The translations under genes and the position numbers were made by a program. DNA of 63,113 nt from Smittium culicis (lineage: Eukaryota; Kickxellomycota; Harpellomycetes; Harpellales; Legeriomycetaceae): assembly GCA_001970855.1 (NCBI GenBank), contig LSSN01000009.1:9805-72917 (forward strand), in the 5' to 3' direction. The stretch's first letter is position 1; each line of letters begins with the position of its first letter. Shown here in pieces: positions 48,175 to 63,113 of this stretch. A model generated the notes under the pieces. That model was not told the DNA's origin and did not search any database. It saw only the letters and a program-made list of their open reading frames with translations.

Positions 48175-51100
48175 AAAGCTGCACGCGAAGCTTTACTTCT
48201 GCTTTTGTTTTATATAAGTCTAATTGCTTATTCTACTATGTCATATACCTAACCTTAAACCTACGTGATTGTGATAACATAAAAAATACTTTATCTTGAT
48301 ATTATTGATCTTATGTCAAAATTTTACATCGTTTTGCTAGTATACCAAACAAAACACAAGGCTATTCAACTTTGCAAACTTTTTAACCGTTTCCTGTCCA
48401 ATGCTCTTATAAAAAAAGTATCTATTGATTCGCTTATTATTTATACCAAGTTTACTATTTGTTATTTTTCAACAAATAACCAATGTTTTTTAATGTCTTG
48501 GAGTTATACTATTTTTATCGAATTCAGTCAGCTAGACTTGGTAGACCAAAAACAGTCTACTTCCCAGGAAAGGGTTAAAACACGCAATTACTAGACTATT
48601 ATTCAAGGCCGGCACCTATTCAACTTATAATGTAGCGTTGGTGGCTAAGTTCCGCTTGCAATAAATCTACATGCACTCATAACCTCCAATGACACTTCTT
48701 CGCTTTAAAAAACAATAAATTGTTTCCTGAAATGGCTAAATATAAATATGCATATTTTCTCAAGATTTGAAATCGACACTGCTGCGCATAATTAAACTTT
48801 AAGTTTTTTAACTTTCTTGGCTAAAGAACAATCCCAAAACGAATTTTTTTCAAGCTATTTTTATTCATTGCCATACACTCTCAGCCGTCCATTGGCTGAA
48901 TTTGTCTTGATTAACTATCCCATTCCTTAATACAGAAACGAGTCTTGGATTTTTCGTAAATTACTAAACCCCAACAGAACTATACTATTTTAGATAAGCG
49001 CCGTTGTGAAGCTGGCCGACTGAATACTCAATTGGTTAATAATAGCGTCGATCAAACACACATTGCAAAGATATAAACTAACAAATAGCATTGATCATAA
49101 GCCAAGGCAGAGTAAGAAATTCAGTCCTTCAAGCGTGTGAGAAATGTGGCTGGAAACATAGCCTACAAATTACATTTAGCTAAAAAACAGCTTCGATTTT
49201 CTATTTTTATAAAATATACTACATGCCCAATTTCACAAATCCATTAAGCTTGTATCTAAAAACATAAATGATATTACTCGCTATTTTTAATCCGTCACTT
49301 TAAACTGCATTTTCATATCTAGTATACACTTGCGAAAACTAATCTATAAGCTTACTAAGCAATATTTAAATTTCTAGGAGCATATGCCCTTTTAAATAAA
49401 ATTTAAAATAAAGCATAAAATATTCTTTGTATACTATATTCAACTTTAATGACTCTAGTTAATGATCAAAATTTTAATCATTTGGTTTTTTTGGATCGTA
49501 TATATCATTATTTTACCAGGTAATCGACTCGTGGTTTTATCAAAAATATGAATGGTTTTATATTCTATTTCTTTTCTCTGACATATAAACAGTCGTAAAT
49601 ACTCCCTCTTACTGTTCATGTGATTCAGCTATCAGGATAAAATATCAATATTTGGAAAGTCTGACTCCGCATAATATATAAAATATAAAATTTCTTTTAC
49701 CTTATCAAATGATATATTAGATATTCTTATAAAATGCTTTTTTTTATCTTCATGATATTGAATCTGTTAAAATTAACTAGACATATCTATTTACAAAAAA
49801 AATAGTATATTTAACAAAAGTTATATTTAAATTTCAAGCTTTAAAACGCATATGATACAGAACCAAGGTTTAATAGAATTTAGGAATCACTTAGAATAAT
49901 ATTATACATAGCTAAGCAAGAAAAAACAAAAAAAATCCTTTTGAAACAAACTTTGATTATTTGTTTTAAAAAAACTGCACACTAAAAAATCTCATTTAGG
50001 CTTTGTTTATTGTAAACCTGGATTATTAAAAAAATACTTTATAATAATCTTCAAGTTATAAATAGTATTTCGATATTTATAAACTAATTTAATTATCCTG
50101 CTTCCAAAAATTTATATAAAAATCTTCAAGAATAAAAAACCCAACCTATATATCTTTTTAGCCGAGTACATTTGTGTTTTATTACTAATTTTTTTCTATT
50201 TATACCTATGAATTATGATTCGCCTTCTATTATTATCATTAATTAAATGTAAATTAATATAATTAATAGACACGTAATCTGAGTGTCACGGGGTTTTAAA
50301 AAAATCTAATAAAAATTTTATACTAGTTTGTTATATAAAATGACAATAAATTCTACCTGTAAATCAAGTTGTGAACGCCACTATTGAATTTCTATAAAAA
50401 AATTTGACAATATAAAACAGGAATTATAAATTACATAATTTAATGCTTTTAATCAAAGTACTTGAATTACCATCTCTAAATATTCCTGTTTTAAAGCAAA
50501 ATTTTTTAGGGTGTACTTGGCTATGTAAATAGAAATTTTACAGGTAATAATTAAAAACTTGTTCCCTATAAATAAAAATTAAAATGATTAATTAAATTAA
50601 AACTAATCTCTTAAATTATATTTTTTTCAAAAATCTAATCATACTAAGAAAAAATAAAAATCTAAAATTAAACTTTATTAAAAATACAACTTTAAATATT
50701 TATATATCAAAGAAAAATAATCATATTTTTTAATACTTATTACAATTAGTATTAAATATCGCAGGAGATTTTCTTTTATAAATCAAATAATTTTTCTTTA
50801 AAATTTAAGTTTAATTAAAACTCTTTAGCTAATATTTTTTACATATAATACATTTTTTTATTTATACCACACAAAAAAATTACCACTAGCATTAAGGGTT
50901 AAATCAAGTTTTTTATATAGACACATTATATTTTATAATTCGTTGGTATGTATAAACATCAAGATTTATATTAATCGCTTAAATATTTTTCTATAAATTA
51001 AATAAACTTAGTGATATTTCTATTCGAGGCTTAGCCCGATCCAATATATTAGCACAAATACTTTTAAATTTCGCTTATGTACAGATTTCATTTTGATTTT

Positions 51101-54100
51101 TTCTATTTTTTCAACGATTAATATTAAAATCAGCCCTAAAAATTTTTTCATTAATATGTCTTATATTTTTAATGAATTTTTATTAATTTCTTATATTTTT
51201 AATGAATTTTTATTGATATGTCTTATATTTTTAATGAATTTTTATCAATATTTATGATAAACTAATTTTTAATTATTAAAATCCCTATTAATATTTTTGC
51301 TGAAATTCATAACAAAAAAACATTTTTTATTTATTTTTAATTATTAACTTCACTTTAAAAATAAAATCAAGCGCTAAATATAAAGATAAAAAACAGTGAA
51401 ATCAGGCAGAATATTCTTTTAAGGGGAGCATTTTTCAGTGGCTACTTTATTGATTAATCTAGATAAAATAAAGTATTACACTGAATCTATAAAAAAAATT
51501 TTTTATTGTTTTTCAACTTGACTTATAAAATGGAATTCAAGATATTATGGGCAATTTTTTGTTAAAAAAATTAAATAATCGAAATAATCGCCTAAAAATT
51601 TTTAATTTTACCAAATTATAATACGCTGAATTATAAAGCTATTAAGTATCAAATTTTTGTTTTTAATTTTTTGGCTAAATGAGATTTAATTCTTATATCA
51701 AAGGAGAATTGCCTTCAGTTGATCTTTCTTGATTTTCATTTTTTTCAAGTATCAAATCTAAATTAAAAAATTTAAATATCTTTTATAATAATTTACACAA
51801 TAATTATGTTTTTAGTTAAAACATATTCATACTTAGACAAATCTATCTTTATTTCTATAAAAAATTGAATTTTGTAAAGATGATTTTTTAATTTTTGGTT
51901 TTTTATAAAATCTAATCAATTTTATAAAATATTGAGTAACTTTTTATATTTAATTATGAATATTGAGTTTTATTTAATTTAATTTTTTCACTTTTTTAAA
52001 TCAATAAATATCTTTATTATTATATAATTATACCTTTATAAATTCCAGTATATAGTTATAATTATTTTTAAATATTATTTCGAGTATTTATACACAAATA
52101 AATTGTTTTGTTGTAATTAAGAATAATATATGTATATCGAAAATGTATAAAGTTTATAAACTTATAGCGTGAAAATTTTTTATGTTTATTTTTTAAATTT
52201 GGTATTTGATTTTTTTTTAAAATATCAATAAAGCTTTAACAAAGAACTAAATCAGTTAATTAATATAATTTACTATCATAAGTTTCATTATATTAATTTG
52301 TTAAAAATGCACCAGCTCAGATGGTAAATAGTTCAAATAAAGAGAATGACATAATGATATTGATATTATCTCATATTAAATCTAAATAAATATAGGTACA
52401 AAACGATAAAAAAAAAGAAAATAATAACGCAAAAATCAAAATAAAACTGCTTTAATAAACTAAAATATATTTTTTTAGTAGTAGCTTAATTTTTATAACC
52501 AAATAAATCTCTTAATAATTTATTAAAATTGCCATTTTTTACTTTGAATGTATTCTAAAGTTAAAATTTTTACTACTAAAGCTTCTATGTTTCTAAAAAT
52601 ATATATTTATAGCACATTTAACAGTATATTTTGCTTTTAAATTTTATCATCTGTAAAAAAATACTACTCAATATATTTTAGTTTGGAAAATAAACATATA
52701 AAAAAAAATATTAGTACAAAGCATAATGCCTGGGGTTTAAATTATTATTTATATTTTTCATATTTATCATTAATTATAGTAAACATTCTTCAATAATTTT
52801 TTTAAATATTTTATCAAGATTTTTAATATATAATTGTGGGTTATGATGAATTTAATATAGCCTGATTTTCTTATATTTATAGTTTTTATATTTAAATCGA
52901 ATAAAAATTTCAGATAAATAAAAACATTAAAACCTTAATTATTTAAGAATTCATTTAAGTTATTTAATATCATTATATAAATAAAACTTTCATAGCTTCA
53001 AAAAGTATTCTTTTGATACAAATCAAAATTTATAAAACTATATATTCAAAAAATTTTATTGGATATAAAGTTCTTCTGTATTAGTCATAAAATTAAAAAA
53101 AAAAAAAAGTTTTATTTTTTATTTTTTTTTTTAAATTGTAAAAACTTTTATCTTATTTTTAAAATAATTTATATCTTAAATACTCGATATATCATTAAGA
53201 TAAATAATAAACGTAACATTAGATTTATTAAACTAGAGGCCGTTTAGATGGTTTATTTTTATCCATATAAATGATTATAATTATTATTAGATTTTTTTCT
53301 TTATGATATCTGCTATAGCCGATAAATAAATATTCGTTTATTAAATAGAATTTAACTGTTTTTATATTTAAACGTGTGTAATTTTAGCATCTTAATCATC
53401 ATAAAATATTTTCTTTTAGATACTATAATGCTCTAACTTGATATATTCTATTTGGGAGTATTAATAAATATACAAATTTTAGAAAATTCTTTTTTTTACC
53501 AGCTACTATCATAAAGAATAAGCCTTTATAAAAATATAGATATATTATCAGTTTTTTAAAATTAAAAAATATATATTAATCAAAAATGAGTGTTCTGTTT
53601 TTTATTTTAAAAATCAAATTATAATCTATAATATCGAGCGATTTTTTTCTTGATACAAAATTAAAAAATCATCACAAATACAAAAAAAAAAAATTATTTT
53701 CAGATTAAGATTTATTGAATTATTTTTAATTATAATTTTTTTTCACTATATATCGATGAAAGAAGTTTTAAATTTTGCATTTAAATAAACAGTGATACTA
53801 CTAATTTAATCAAAATTATTACAATTCATGCCATTTAATATATTTCAAATAACTATTGTAATTTTTAATTATTTCTCTGTAGATCAGATTTAAATTTTCT
53901 ATAACTTGAATTCACGAATATTCAAATGGTTAATCCAATTATATTTTAAAATTATTTTATTTTTTAGCTATAAAACACTAATATTATACATATCTGATGA
54001 TTTTAATTACACAATACATGCTTTTTAATATTTAAAACCTCTTTAAATTAATATAATTTATAAACAAATTTACTTGAAATTGGTTTGATACGGGTTAAAC

Positions 54101-54205
54101 AATATTATATTCCAAATAAAATAAATTATCTCGAAAAAAATTTTCATTTATAGAGATTAAAGTCTCATATCGAATAAAATATAACATTTTGCGAGATATT
54201 TCGGA
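48175..54205. other. Second AT-rich desert, left of the MULE element
   Basis: No intact gene. Between 48.2 and 49.3 kb the DNA is of more balanced composition, like the adjacent BAH-like remnant, and may be part of the same decayed unit. Two plus-strand open stretches there (48055-48252, 48313-48594) show no motif. From about 49.4 kb the sequence is strongly A+T rich. A short tandem repeat occurs at 51151-51244. Confidence 0.45.
51151..51244. repeat. Short tandem repeat, three units of 30-32 bp
   Basis: Three consecutive units (51151-51182, 51183-51212, 51213-51244) share the core CTTATATTTTTAATGAATTT with small differences at the unit start. A fourth partial start follows. Probably replication slippage in AT-rich DNA. 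Confidence 0.9.
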
Positions 54206-54740
54206 AATTTCCCAGAAAAAAAAATATCCACCTATAGAACATCAGTAACAATAATACAAAAAAAAATTCCCAAAAAATAAAACCTATGCCTATATAGGAA
54301 AATATTCGCCAAAATGAGTTTCTTAAATCATAAAAATGAGCGAAAATAAAAATTTTTATTATTTGAAGTGGATAAAAAGTAAAGGAAAAATTTAAAAAAA
54401 ATTGCTGAAAGAAATAAAATTATAAATTAAACTATCTATTAAAGATACAGAATGATTGTAAAAATATAATACAGTCCAGATTTTATAGCTATAAACTCTA
54501 AAAACTTTACATATAAATATAAGAGATAAAATGGGATACCGTATAAAAAAATGTCACAAGGTGCAAGAAATTGGTAAGCTCTCGATAAAAAAAAAGCTTG
54601 CATATAAGAAAATTAATAATAAAATTATAAATAAAAAGCTTTAGACAAAATCACGAACAGATTAGGAAACTTACCAAAAAAGATCAAAAAATAGAATTTA
54701 AACAACGATAAACTAACAATTACTTGTTTAAAGATCTACT
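54206..54740 (+). repeat. Left terminal inverted repeat of the MULE
   Basis: Inverted match to 59252-59787 along its whole length. Comparing by eye I found one substitution near the inner end (about 54711) and a one-base difference in an A run near the outer end. Beyond 54740 similarity is interrupted and then resumes briefly (GACCAAAAAAA near 54810), as if about 70 bp were inserted on this side or lost from the other. Confidence 0.93.
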
Positions 54741-54934
54741 GTATGTAATTTTAACAAAGGTATACTATATATAATTTGAAAAAAAAAATCAGATAAATAA
54801 AAGTTCAACAATGACCAAAAAAATTTTTCTTCAACAACTATCAGTAAAAATAAAACTCCAAAAAAGATCAATGTATACTATTTCGACAACGATATACTAT
54901 AAAAAACCTCAAAAAAAATATCACATACACAATT

Positions 54935-55038
54935 TCAAAAACTATATAACATAAAAAATCTCAAAAACTATACAACATAAAAAACTTCAAAAACTATACA
55001 ACATAAAAAATTTCAAAAACTATATAATATATAAAAAT
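54935..55038. repeat. Subterminal tandem repeat in the MULE, four 26-bp units
   Basis: Four exact 26-bp units start at 54935, 54961, 54987 and 55013, each beginning TCAAAAACTATA. They differ at a few positions and lie just inside the left inverted repeat. The right side lacks them. Subterminal repeats in DNA transposons often bind transposase, though simple slippage is equally possible. Confidence 0.92.
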
Positions 55039-56289
55039 TCAACATCGATCAATTTAATATAGCTTCAAAAAATTTCTACTAATTTTACTTCAATAAGGTC
55101 AAAAATTATCAAAGTCATAAACGATCAACAAAAAATTTATTCAACAACGATTAGCGAAAAAAAAATCAACAACTTGCCTCAAAATTCAAAATGTGTATTT
55201 TAAATGAAATTTTACATCAATTATAATCATAAATAACTAGCTTTTAATTAAAAAAATTTAATTAAATGCCTATAATTATTTCGAAAAAATAAATTTATAA
55301 GTCTGAGTGACAGTATTTAAATTAAATTACGAGCGGAATAAATAAAATTGAATTAAGAACGTATTTTAATATCATTAATAATTAAATATAACTTTTTTTA
55401 TATTTGACCTTTTATAAGTCCCAATTTATATTTTCTTCAATCATGCACTTTAAAAAATATTATTAAAATTTACGAATAAATAAATAATAAAAAATTATCT
55501 AATATCAAATACTTAATTGATGTATGTATCTCTAACAAATATTCTTAAACACTTTACCTTAGATAATATAGTTAAGATTAGTTTTCCTTTTATACTCTCA
55601 TAAAATATTTTGTTATTTTTTTAATCTTCAAATTCTTTAATCGATTTCTATCCTCATATTTATACAAAATTCTCAACTTGGATCAAATTTCAATATTATT
55701 TCTAATTTGACGAGATTCGGAACTAATCTCTATATCAAAATTCTAAAAAATATATAATATTCCTAAACTTGTGAGTATAATTAATTGTTACTTTTCATTA
55801 AATAAAAAAATTGTACTTGATATACATAATATAAATAAAATTATTCATACCCAGGTACTTTATAAACTAAAATTGCAAAATCTTAATAAAAAATATTAGT
55901 CGAATTTTAATCATCATCTGTCGCAACATTTACAGTATTTTCATAATATATTTACAGTATTTATTTATAAACTCACGTATATACATTCTATTGTATTTTT
56001 AGTTTTTCTAACTTGGAATTGAATAATTTTTATTTATTACACCTTGGATTTTTTTTTGTTTTGATATTATTATTTATGATCAATAAATTAACGACGAGTC
56101 AATTGTTTATTTTCATTATAAAATTCCTTTTTATTTCTGAACAAAAACAGATAAAACCAATAGAATCATATCATATAACTTCAAATATTAAAAAAGGTTT
56201 TATATTCGAAACAGTAATAATTTTCAGGTTTTTTCTATATCTAAGCGGGGAATTTTTGATTTTTAAACGATTTTTCCAAATTTAAAAAA

Positions 56290-57145
56290 AAAATAATTCA
56301 TATTATGTTGCTTTTAATCGAGCTTTGCGGATGTTATACCAAAAATTAGCACAAATGAATGATTCGTGTAGCTAGAGAAATCGATGGAGATAAAAATTTA
56401 TTACTACTATCGATCGCTATATCAATCTTCACTAAAACTATATCCTCAGCTTTAGAATTAAATAAAATCGATAATTTGGTAATAATTAGCGATAAAAAAA
56501 AAGTGATTTAAAAATTAGTTTAGGCCAATATCCCAAAAAAATAATCACAAACATTGTTTATGTCACATAGAAATGCATCTTAGAGCAAAATAAAACAAAT
56601 AATCAAACGGATTTATTTGGTCAGCAGAAAAAAAAGCATTAAAAATAGATTTTTTAAGCTGTACAAATAGTTTGAGCTTGAAAATGAGCTTAGTTTATTA
56701 TAATAATATAGAAATTATGCCTAAAAGCTAATCTTGGTCATTCATTAAAACATCAAGATTTGGAAATGTCACAGAAAATATTTCAGAATCTATGCATGCA
56801 TGGATATATGATATTAGGCTAGAGCCTCATTATTATATTTTTTATCTATTTATTCGAAAATTAAATGAAATATTCGATGAAAAAAAGATAAATATATTAA
56901 AATGTATAGAAAAATATCATTAAAATTAAGAAAAAAACTTGAAAAAATCGAAAAAATGGAGTTAAATTGAAATCATACTATTTTAAACAACCAAAATAAA
57001 ATAGAGTTTCAATATTTTCCAGGAATCAAAATAAATAGAATCATTAACTGTTTATTAAAAAAATTCCGATTTGATTTACCATTTGAGTTTGTGTACCTAT
57101 CCGAGAACATTTATGCTGCAAGAAAAAATAAAAAAAATTGTTTTT
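56290..57145 (+). pseudogene. Decayed MULE-type transposase with possible SWIM-like end
   Basis: Clear remnant of a Mutator-like transposase. From 56308 one frame reads LLLIELCGCYTKN.HK, corresponding to the IDGCFLKG.YKG block of intact enzymes but with Glu in place of the catalytic Asp. It continues VAREIDGDKNLLLLSIAI (family: VAVGRDGNNQILPLAIAI) and LVIISDKKKVI (family: the SDRQKG block). After a frame change come HCLCHIEMHL (family: H.YC.RH...N), IWSAEKKAL, and an uninterrupted stretch RFGNVTENISESMHAWIYDI with IRKLNEIF, matching the NNISES..AWI..R..P...L signature. A degenerate NCLLKKFRFDLPFEFVYL segment at about 57050 may be a former SWIM zinc finger. Many stops and at least one frameshift: not functional. 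Confidence 0.88.
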
Positions 57146-59251
57146 TTTTGGCTATATAATAGAAAAGTGATTATTTTTAAACATAAAAGACATGTAAATT
57201 GTAAATGTTAATCATTTAAATCCACTTAATCTTACATAGATAAAAAAATATCATCTGAGGGATCAGTTTTACTAAAGAGAAAAATAAATAAATAAATAAT
57301 AATATCTTCATTAAGGGTGTTAATAAATAAAAGTTAAGTTGTGGGAATTTCAAATAAAAATTTTATAGATGACTTGAAAATACAGGATATCTATATAATA
57401 ATTTTTAATATATATTTTAAGACTAAAAAAAGTGAAGTATCTTTAAAAATAATAATAAAATAATGTAAATAAAATATAAACTATTATTAAATATTCATTA
57501 TTTATTTGAGCTTATAATAAAAAATTATTTCAATATATTAATAAGAAAAAAATAAAATTGAGTATGAAATTCAAAAATATTAAAAATATTATCTTATTTT
57601 AAAGAAAAAATAGACTTGATATTGTATAATAGTTTTATAATTTCAAATAAATATTATGTTAAAAATAAGAATTTTAATAGATAAATATAATAAATGATGT
57701 TTTTCATGAATTCTGAACATGAATCAATCGAAATTAAAATGATAGTTTGACCATTAAAAATATAGTAAGTGTAATTTTATAATAGAAAGATTTATAATTT
57801 TAGATAACTAGTTAAAATTTTTAATTTCAACTAGGTATTAGAAGCTCGAAAATATACTTACTTTTAGTAGATTCAAAAATATTTTGCGGATAAAATTCTC
57901 ATCATTAGCGCTGTTATTATTTAGATACTATTTTTGATAAAAAATAAAGATATTTAGTGACAATAATTATCTGTAGTAATTATTTGACGCTCTTTATAGA
58001 TTAATTGTTATTTACTTTGGATTATAAAGAATTTTTTGAAATAATTAAAGACTCAAAAATTATAATTATATTTTTAGATTGAATCTATCGGTAATTATGA
58101 CGAACGATATAATAAACGTTATTATAGCTCACTGATTTTTTCATAATTTAATTCTCAGATTTGGATCAATTTTTTGTATTTCGTATTCGAAGAAAGTTAT
58201 TTTTCTTGGACAAGATGTGTACATTTATAGATAGTATTCCAAGATGTAATTTTACAAACGACAGATAAGTTTTTTATTGGTTAAAGTTGAAATTTTCGAA
58301 TTTAAAATATCTAAATTAAACCATTTTGAAATCAACTGGTTGTGATGTAAAATTTATCGCTCGTTATTGTTATAAAATTATGGCTCGATTTTTTCTATCA
58401 ATTTTTTCGCATGAATTTTAATTTTAATATTGAATCGAATCATTCAAGCTGTTTATTTTTTTATTTTATTTGCATTTATTATTTTCTGCCCTTTTTAATA
58501 AACTAGTTAACAGAGAATTTTAATATATGATATTTAAGGAAAATACAAGTAAATAGAAATAGTACAAGAACAAAAACAAATGTAAGGAAATATAAAAGGA
58601 CTAGGAGAAGTCAATAAAGTTGAAAAGCATAAGCATAAAATGTTATGTTTAAGCTCTTATTTATATACCTAGACATGTATTCTCATTAAATTAACTATAG
58701 GTATTCTATTAAAAATAAGATTTTCTTGATTAAAATTTATATGGAAATAGAGACTCTGATAGAAAGATCAGGATAATTAGAATCAACGCTATTACACACT
58801 TTAAATTATATTAATTAAATTACTATTATTGATATTTAGCTTTGTTCATCGTATATATTAGAATAAATTTTGTTTGTTGTTGAAATAGTAAGTTTTAGGC
58901 TAATTTTATTAGAATTTTTTGCATTTCCTAGCTCAATTCACTAGAATATTCATTTTCGTTCAAATGATAAGATTAGTTTTAAATATAATATAATAATTTA
59001 TATTTTTATTTAAAATTTTTTGTTTACTTAAGTTAATATTTTTCAATTAGTAAAAAAATTCAAGTATTGTGTCATCTATTCCAGGTTTTCTAATTATTAA
59101 TCAATATGTATTTATTTTATTCCAAATTAATCAAAAGCATACTTATTGCGCTGCGAAATATATATAACTGATAATTTTTAAAGTTTTATATAATATATTG
59201 TTGTTGAAGTCGATATTTTATGATATTATTTGAAGAATTTTTTTTTGGTCT

Positions 59252-59787
59252 AGTAGATCTTTAAACAAGTAATTTTTAGTTTATCGTTGTTTAAATTCTA
59301 TTTTTTGATCTTTTTTGGTAAGTTTCCTAATCTGTTCGTGATTTTGTCTAAAGCTTTTTATTTATAATTTTATTATTAATTTTCTTATATGCAAGCTTTT
59401 TTTTTATCGAGAGCTTACCAATTTCTTGCACCTTGTGACATTTTTTTATACGGTATCCCATTTTATCTCTTATATTTATATGTAAAGTTTTTAGAGTTTA
59501 TAGCTATAAAATCTGGACTGTATTATATTTTTACAATCATTCTGTATCTTTAATAGATAGTTTAATTTATAATTTTATTTCTTTCAGCAATTTTTTTTAA
59601 ATTTTTCCTTTACTTTTTATCCACTTCAAATAATAAAAATTTTTATTTTCGCTCATTTTTATGATTTAAGAAACTCATTTTGGCGAATATTTTCCTATAT
59701 AGGCATAGGTTTTATTTTTTGGGAATTTTTTTTTGTATTATTGTTACTGATGTTCTATAGGTGGATATTTTTTTTTTCTGGGAAATT
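59252..59787 (-). repeat. Right terminal inverted repeat of the MULE
   Basis: Inverted partner of 54206-54740. It ends at 59787 in CTGGGAAATT, the complement of the left start. Near-identity to the left copy contrasts with the heavily mutated core. Confidence 0.93.

Positions 59788-63113
<3,326 letters not shown>

Larger units (their letters stand above)
54206..59787 (+). mobile_element. Mutator-like element (MULE) with long terminal inverted repeats, 5.6 kb
   Basis: The outer 535 bases at each end are inverted copies of one another (54206-54740 and 59252-59787) and enclose a central relic of a MULE transposase on the plus strand (about 56290-57145). Long terminal inverted repeats around a central MULE gene are the classical Mutator organisation. 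Both ends begin with AATTTCCCAG. Immediately flanking bases do not show an obvious 9-11 bp target duplication, so either the duplication has mutated or the exact ends lie a few bases away. The internal sequence outside the transposase is AT-rich without other recognisable genes. The element sits in the gene-poor desert. Confidence 0.85.

Noticed and set aside
27627..48850. Shared peptide start EIDTA at about 27630 and 48771, suggesting retrotransposon aspartic protease remnants
   Set aside because: Only about 15 bases are shared and no reverse transcriptase or integrase motif was found nearby. Coincidence is adequate.
53059..53247. 62-codon Lys/Phe-rich frame
   Set aside because: Encoded by A and T runs; typical chance ORF of AT-rich DNA.

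Overview
The window is nuclear DNA from a very AT-rich fungus. The evidence is spliced genes with short GT-AG introns, a U6 snRNA gene with a TATA-type Pol III promoter, a DASH/Dad1 kinetochore protein (a fungus-centred family), a Ysc84/SH3 actin-patch protein, and an EF-hand MscS channel of the fungal Msy type. Lineage cannot be fixed from one window. An early-diverging fungus would fit the intron density, the retained centrin and a possible augmin-like protein, but that is inference.

Layout. Two gene islands are separated by AT-rich deserts. Island 1 (about 0.6-19.7 kb) holds a membrane-anchored RING-H2 E3 ligase (+), Ysc84/SH3 (+), Dad1 (+), an Oxr1/TLDc protein (-), an EF-hand MscS channel (+), U6 snRNA (+), a CDK10/CDK11-type kinase with a PIHSLRE helix (+) and a coiled-coil protein (-). 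Desert 1 (about 19.7-36.2 kb) has no intact gene. It carries a decayed Tc1/mariner-type transposase and one copy of a dispersed repeat whose other copy lies in island 1. Island 2 (36.3-45.2 kb) holds a KPWE-domain protein (-), centrin (-), a 14-exon coiled-coil protein (+) that diverges from centrin, an assembly gap framed by poly-G, and an 819-residue Asn/Ser-rich tandem CCCH zinc-finger protein (-). Desert 2 (45.2-63.1 kb) contains a decayed, possibly BAH-domain gene, a tandem repeat, and a 5.6-kb Mutator-like (MULE) element. The MULE has about 535-bp terminal inverted repeats that are almost identical, around a dead transposase. The window begins in a 35-nt T run and ends in 51 uninterrupted TAA units.

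How genes relate. Several genes belong to microtubule or spindle biology: Dad1, centrin, and perhaps the coiled-coil protein sharing centrin's upstream region. Others act in endocytosis (Ysc84), calcium/osmotic response (MscS), V-ATPase or oxidative-stress biology (TLDc) and RNA or cell-cycle control (CDK, CCCH, U6). They are not an operon. The linkage is ordinary eukaryotic neighbourhood. All exon models were assembled by hand from splice signals and reading frame, and every spliced model closes to a whole number of codons. The clearest unusual items are the MULE with near-identical ends and a dead core, the two-copy coding-like repeat family, and the 4-, 14- and 24-nt micro-exons.
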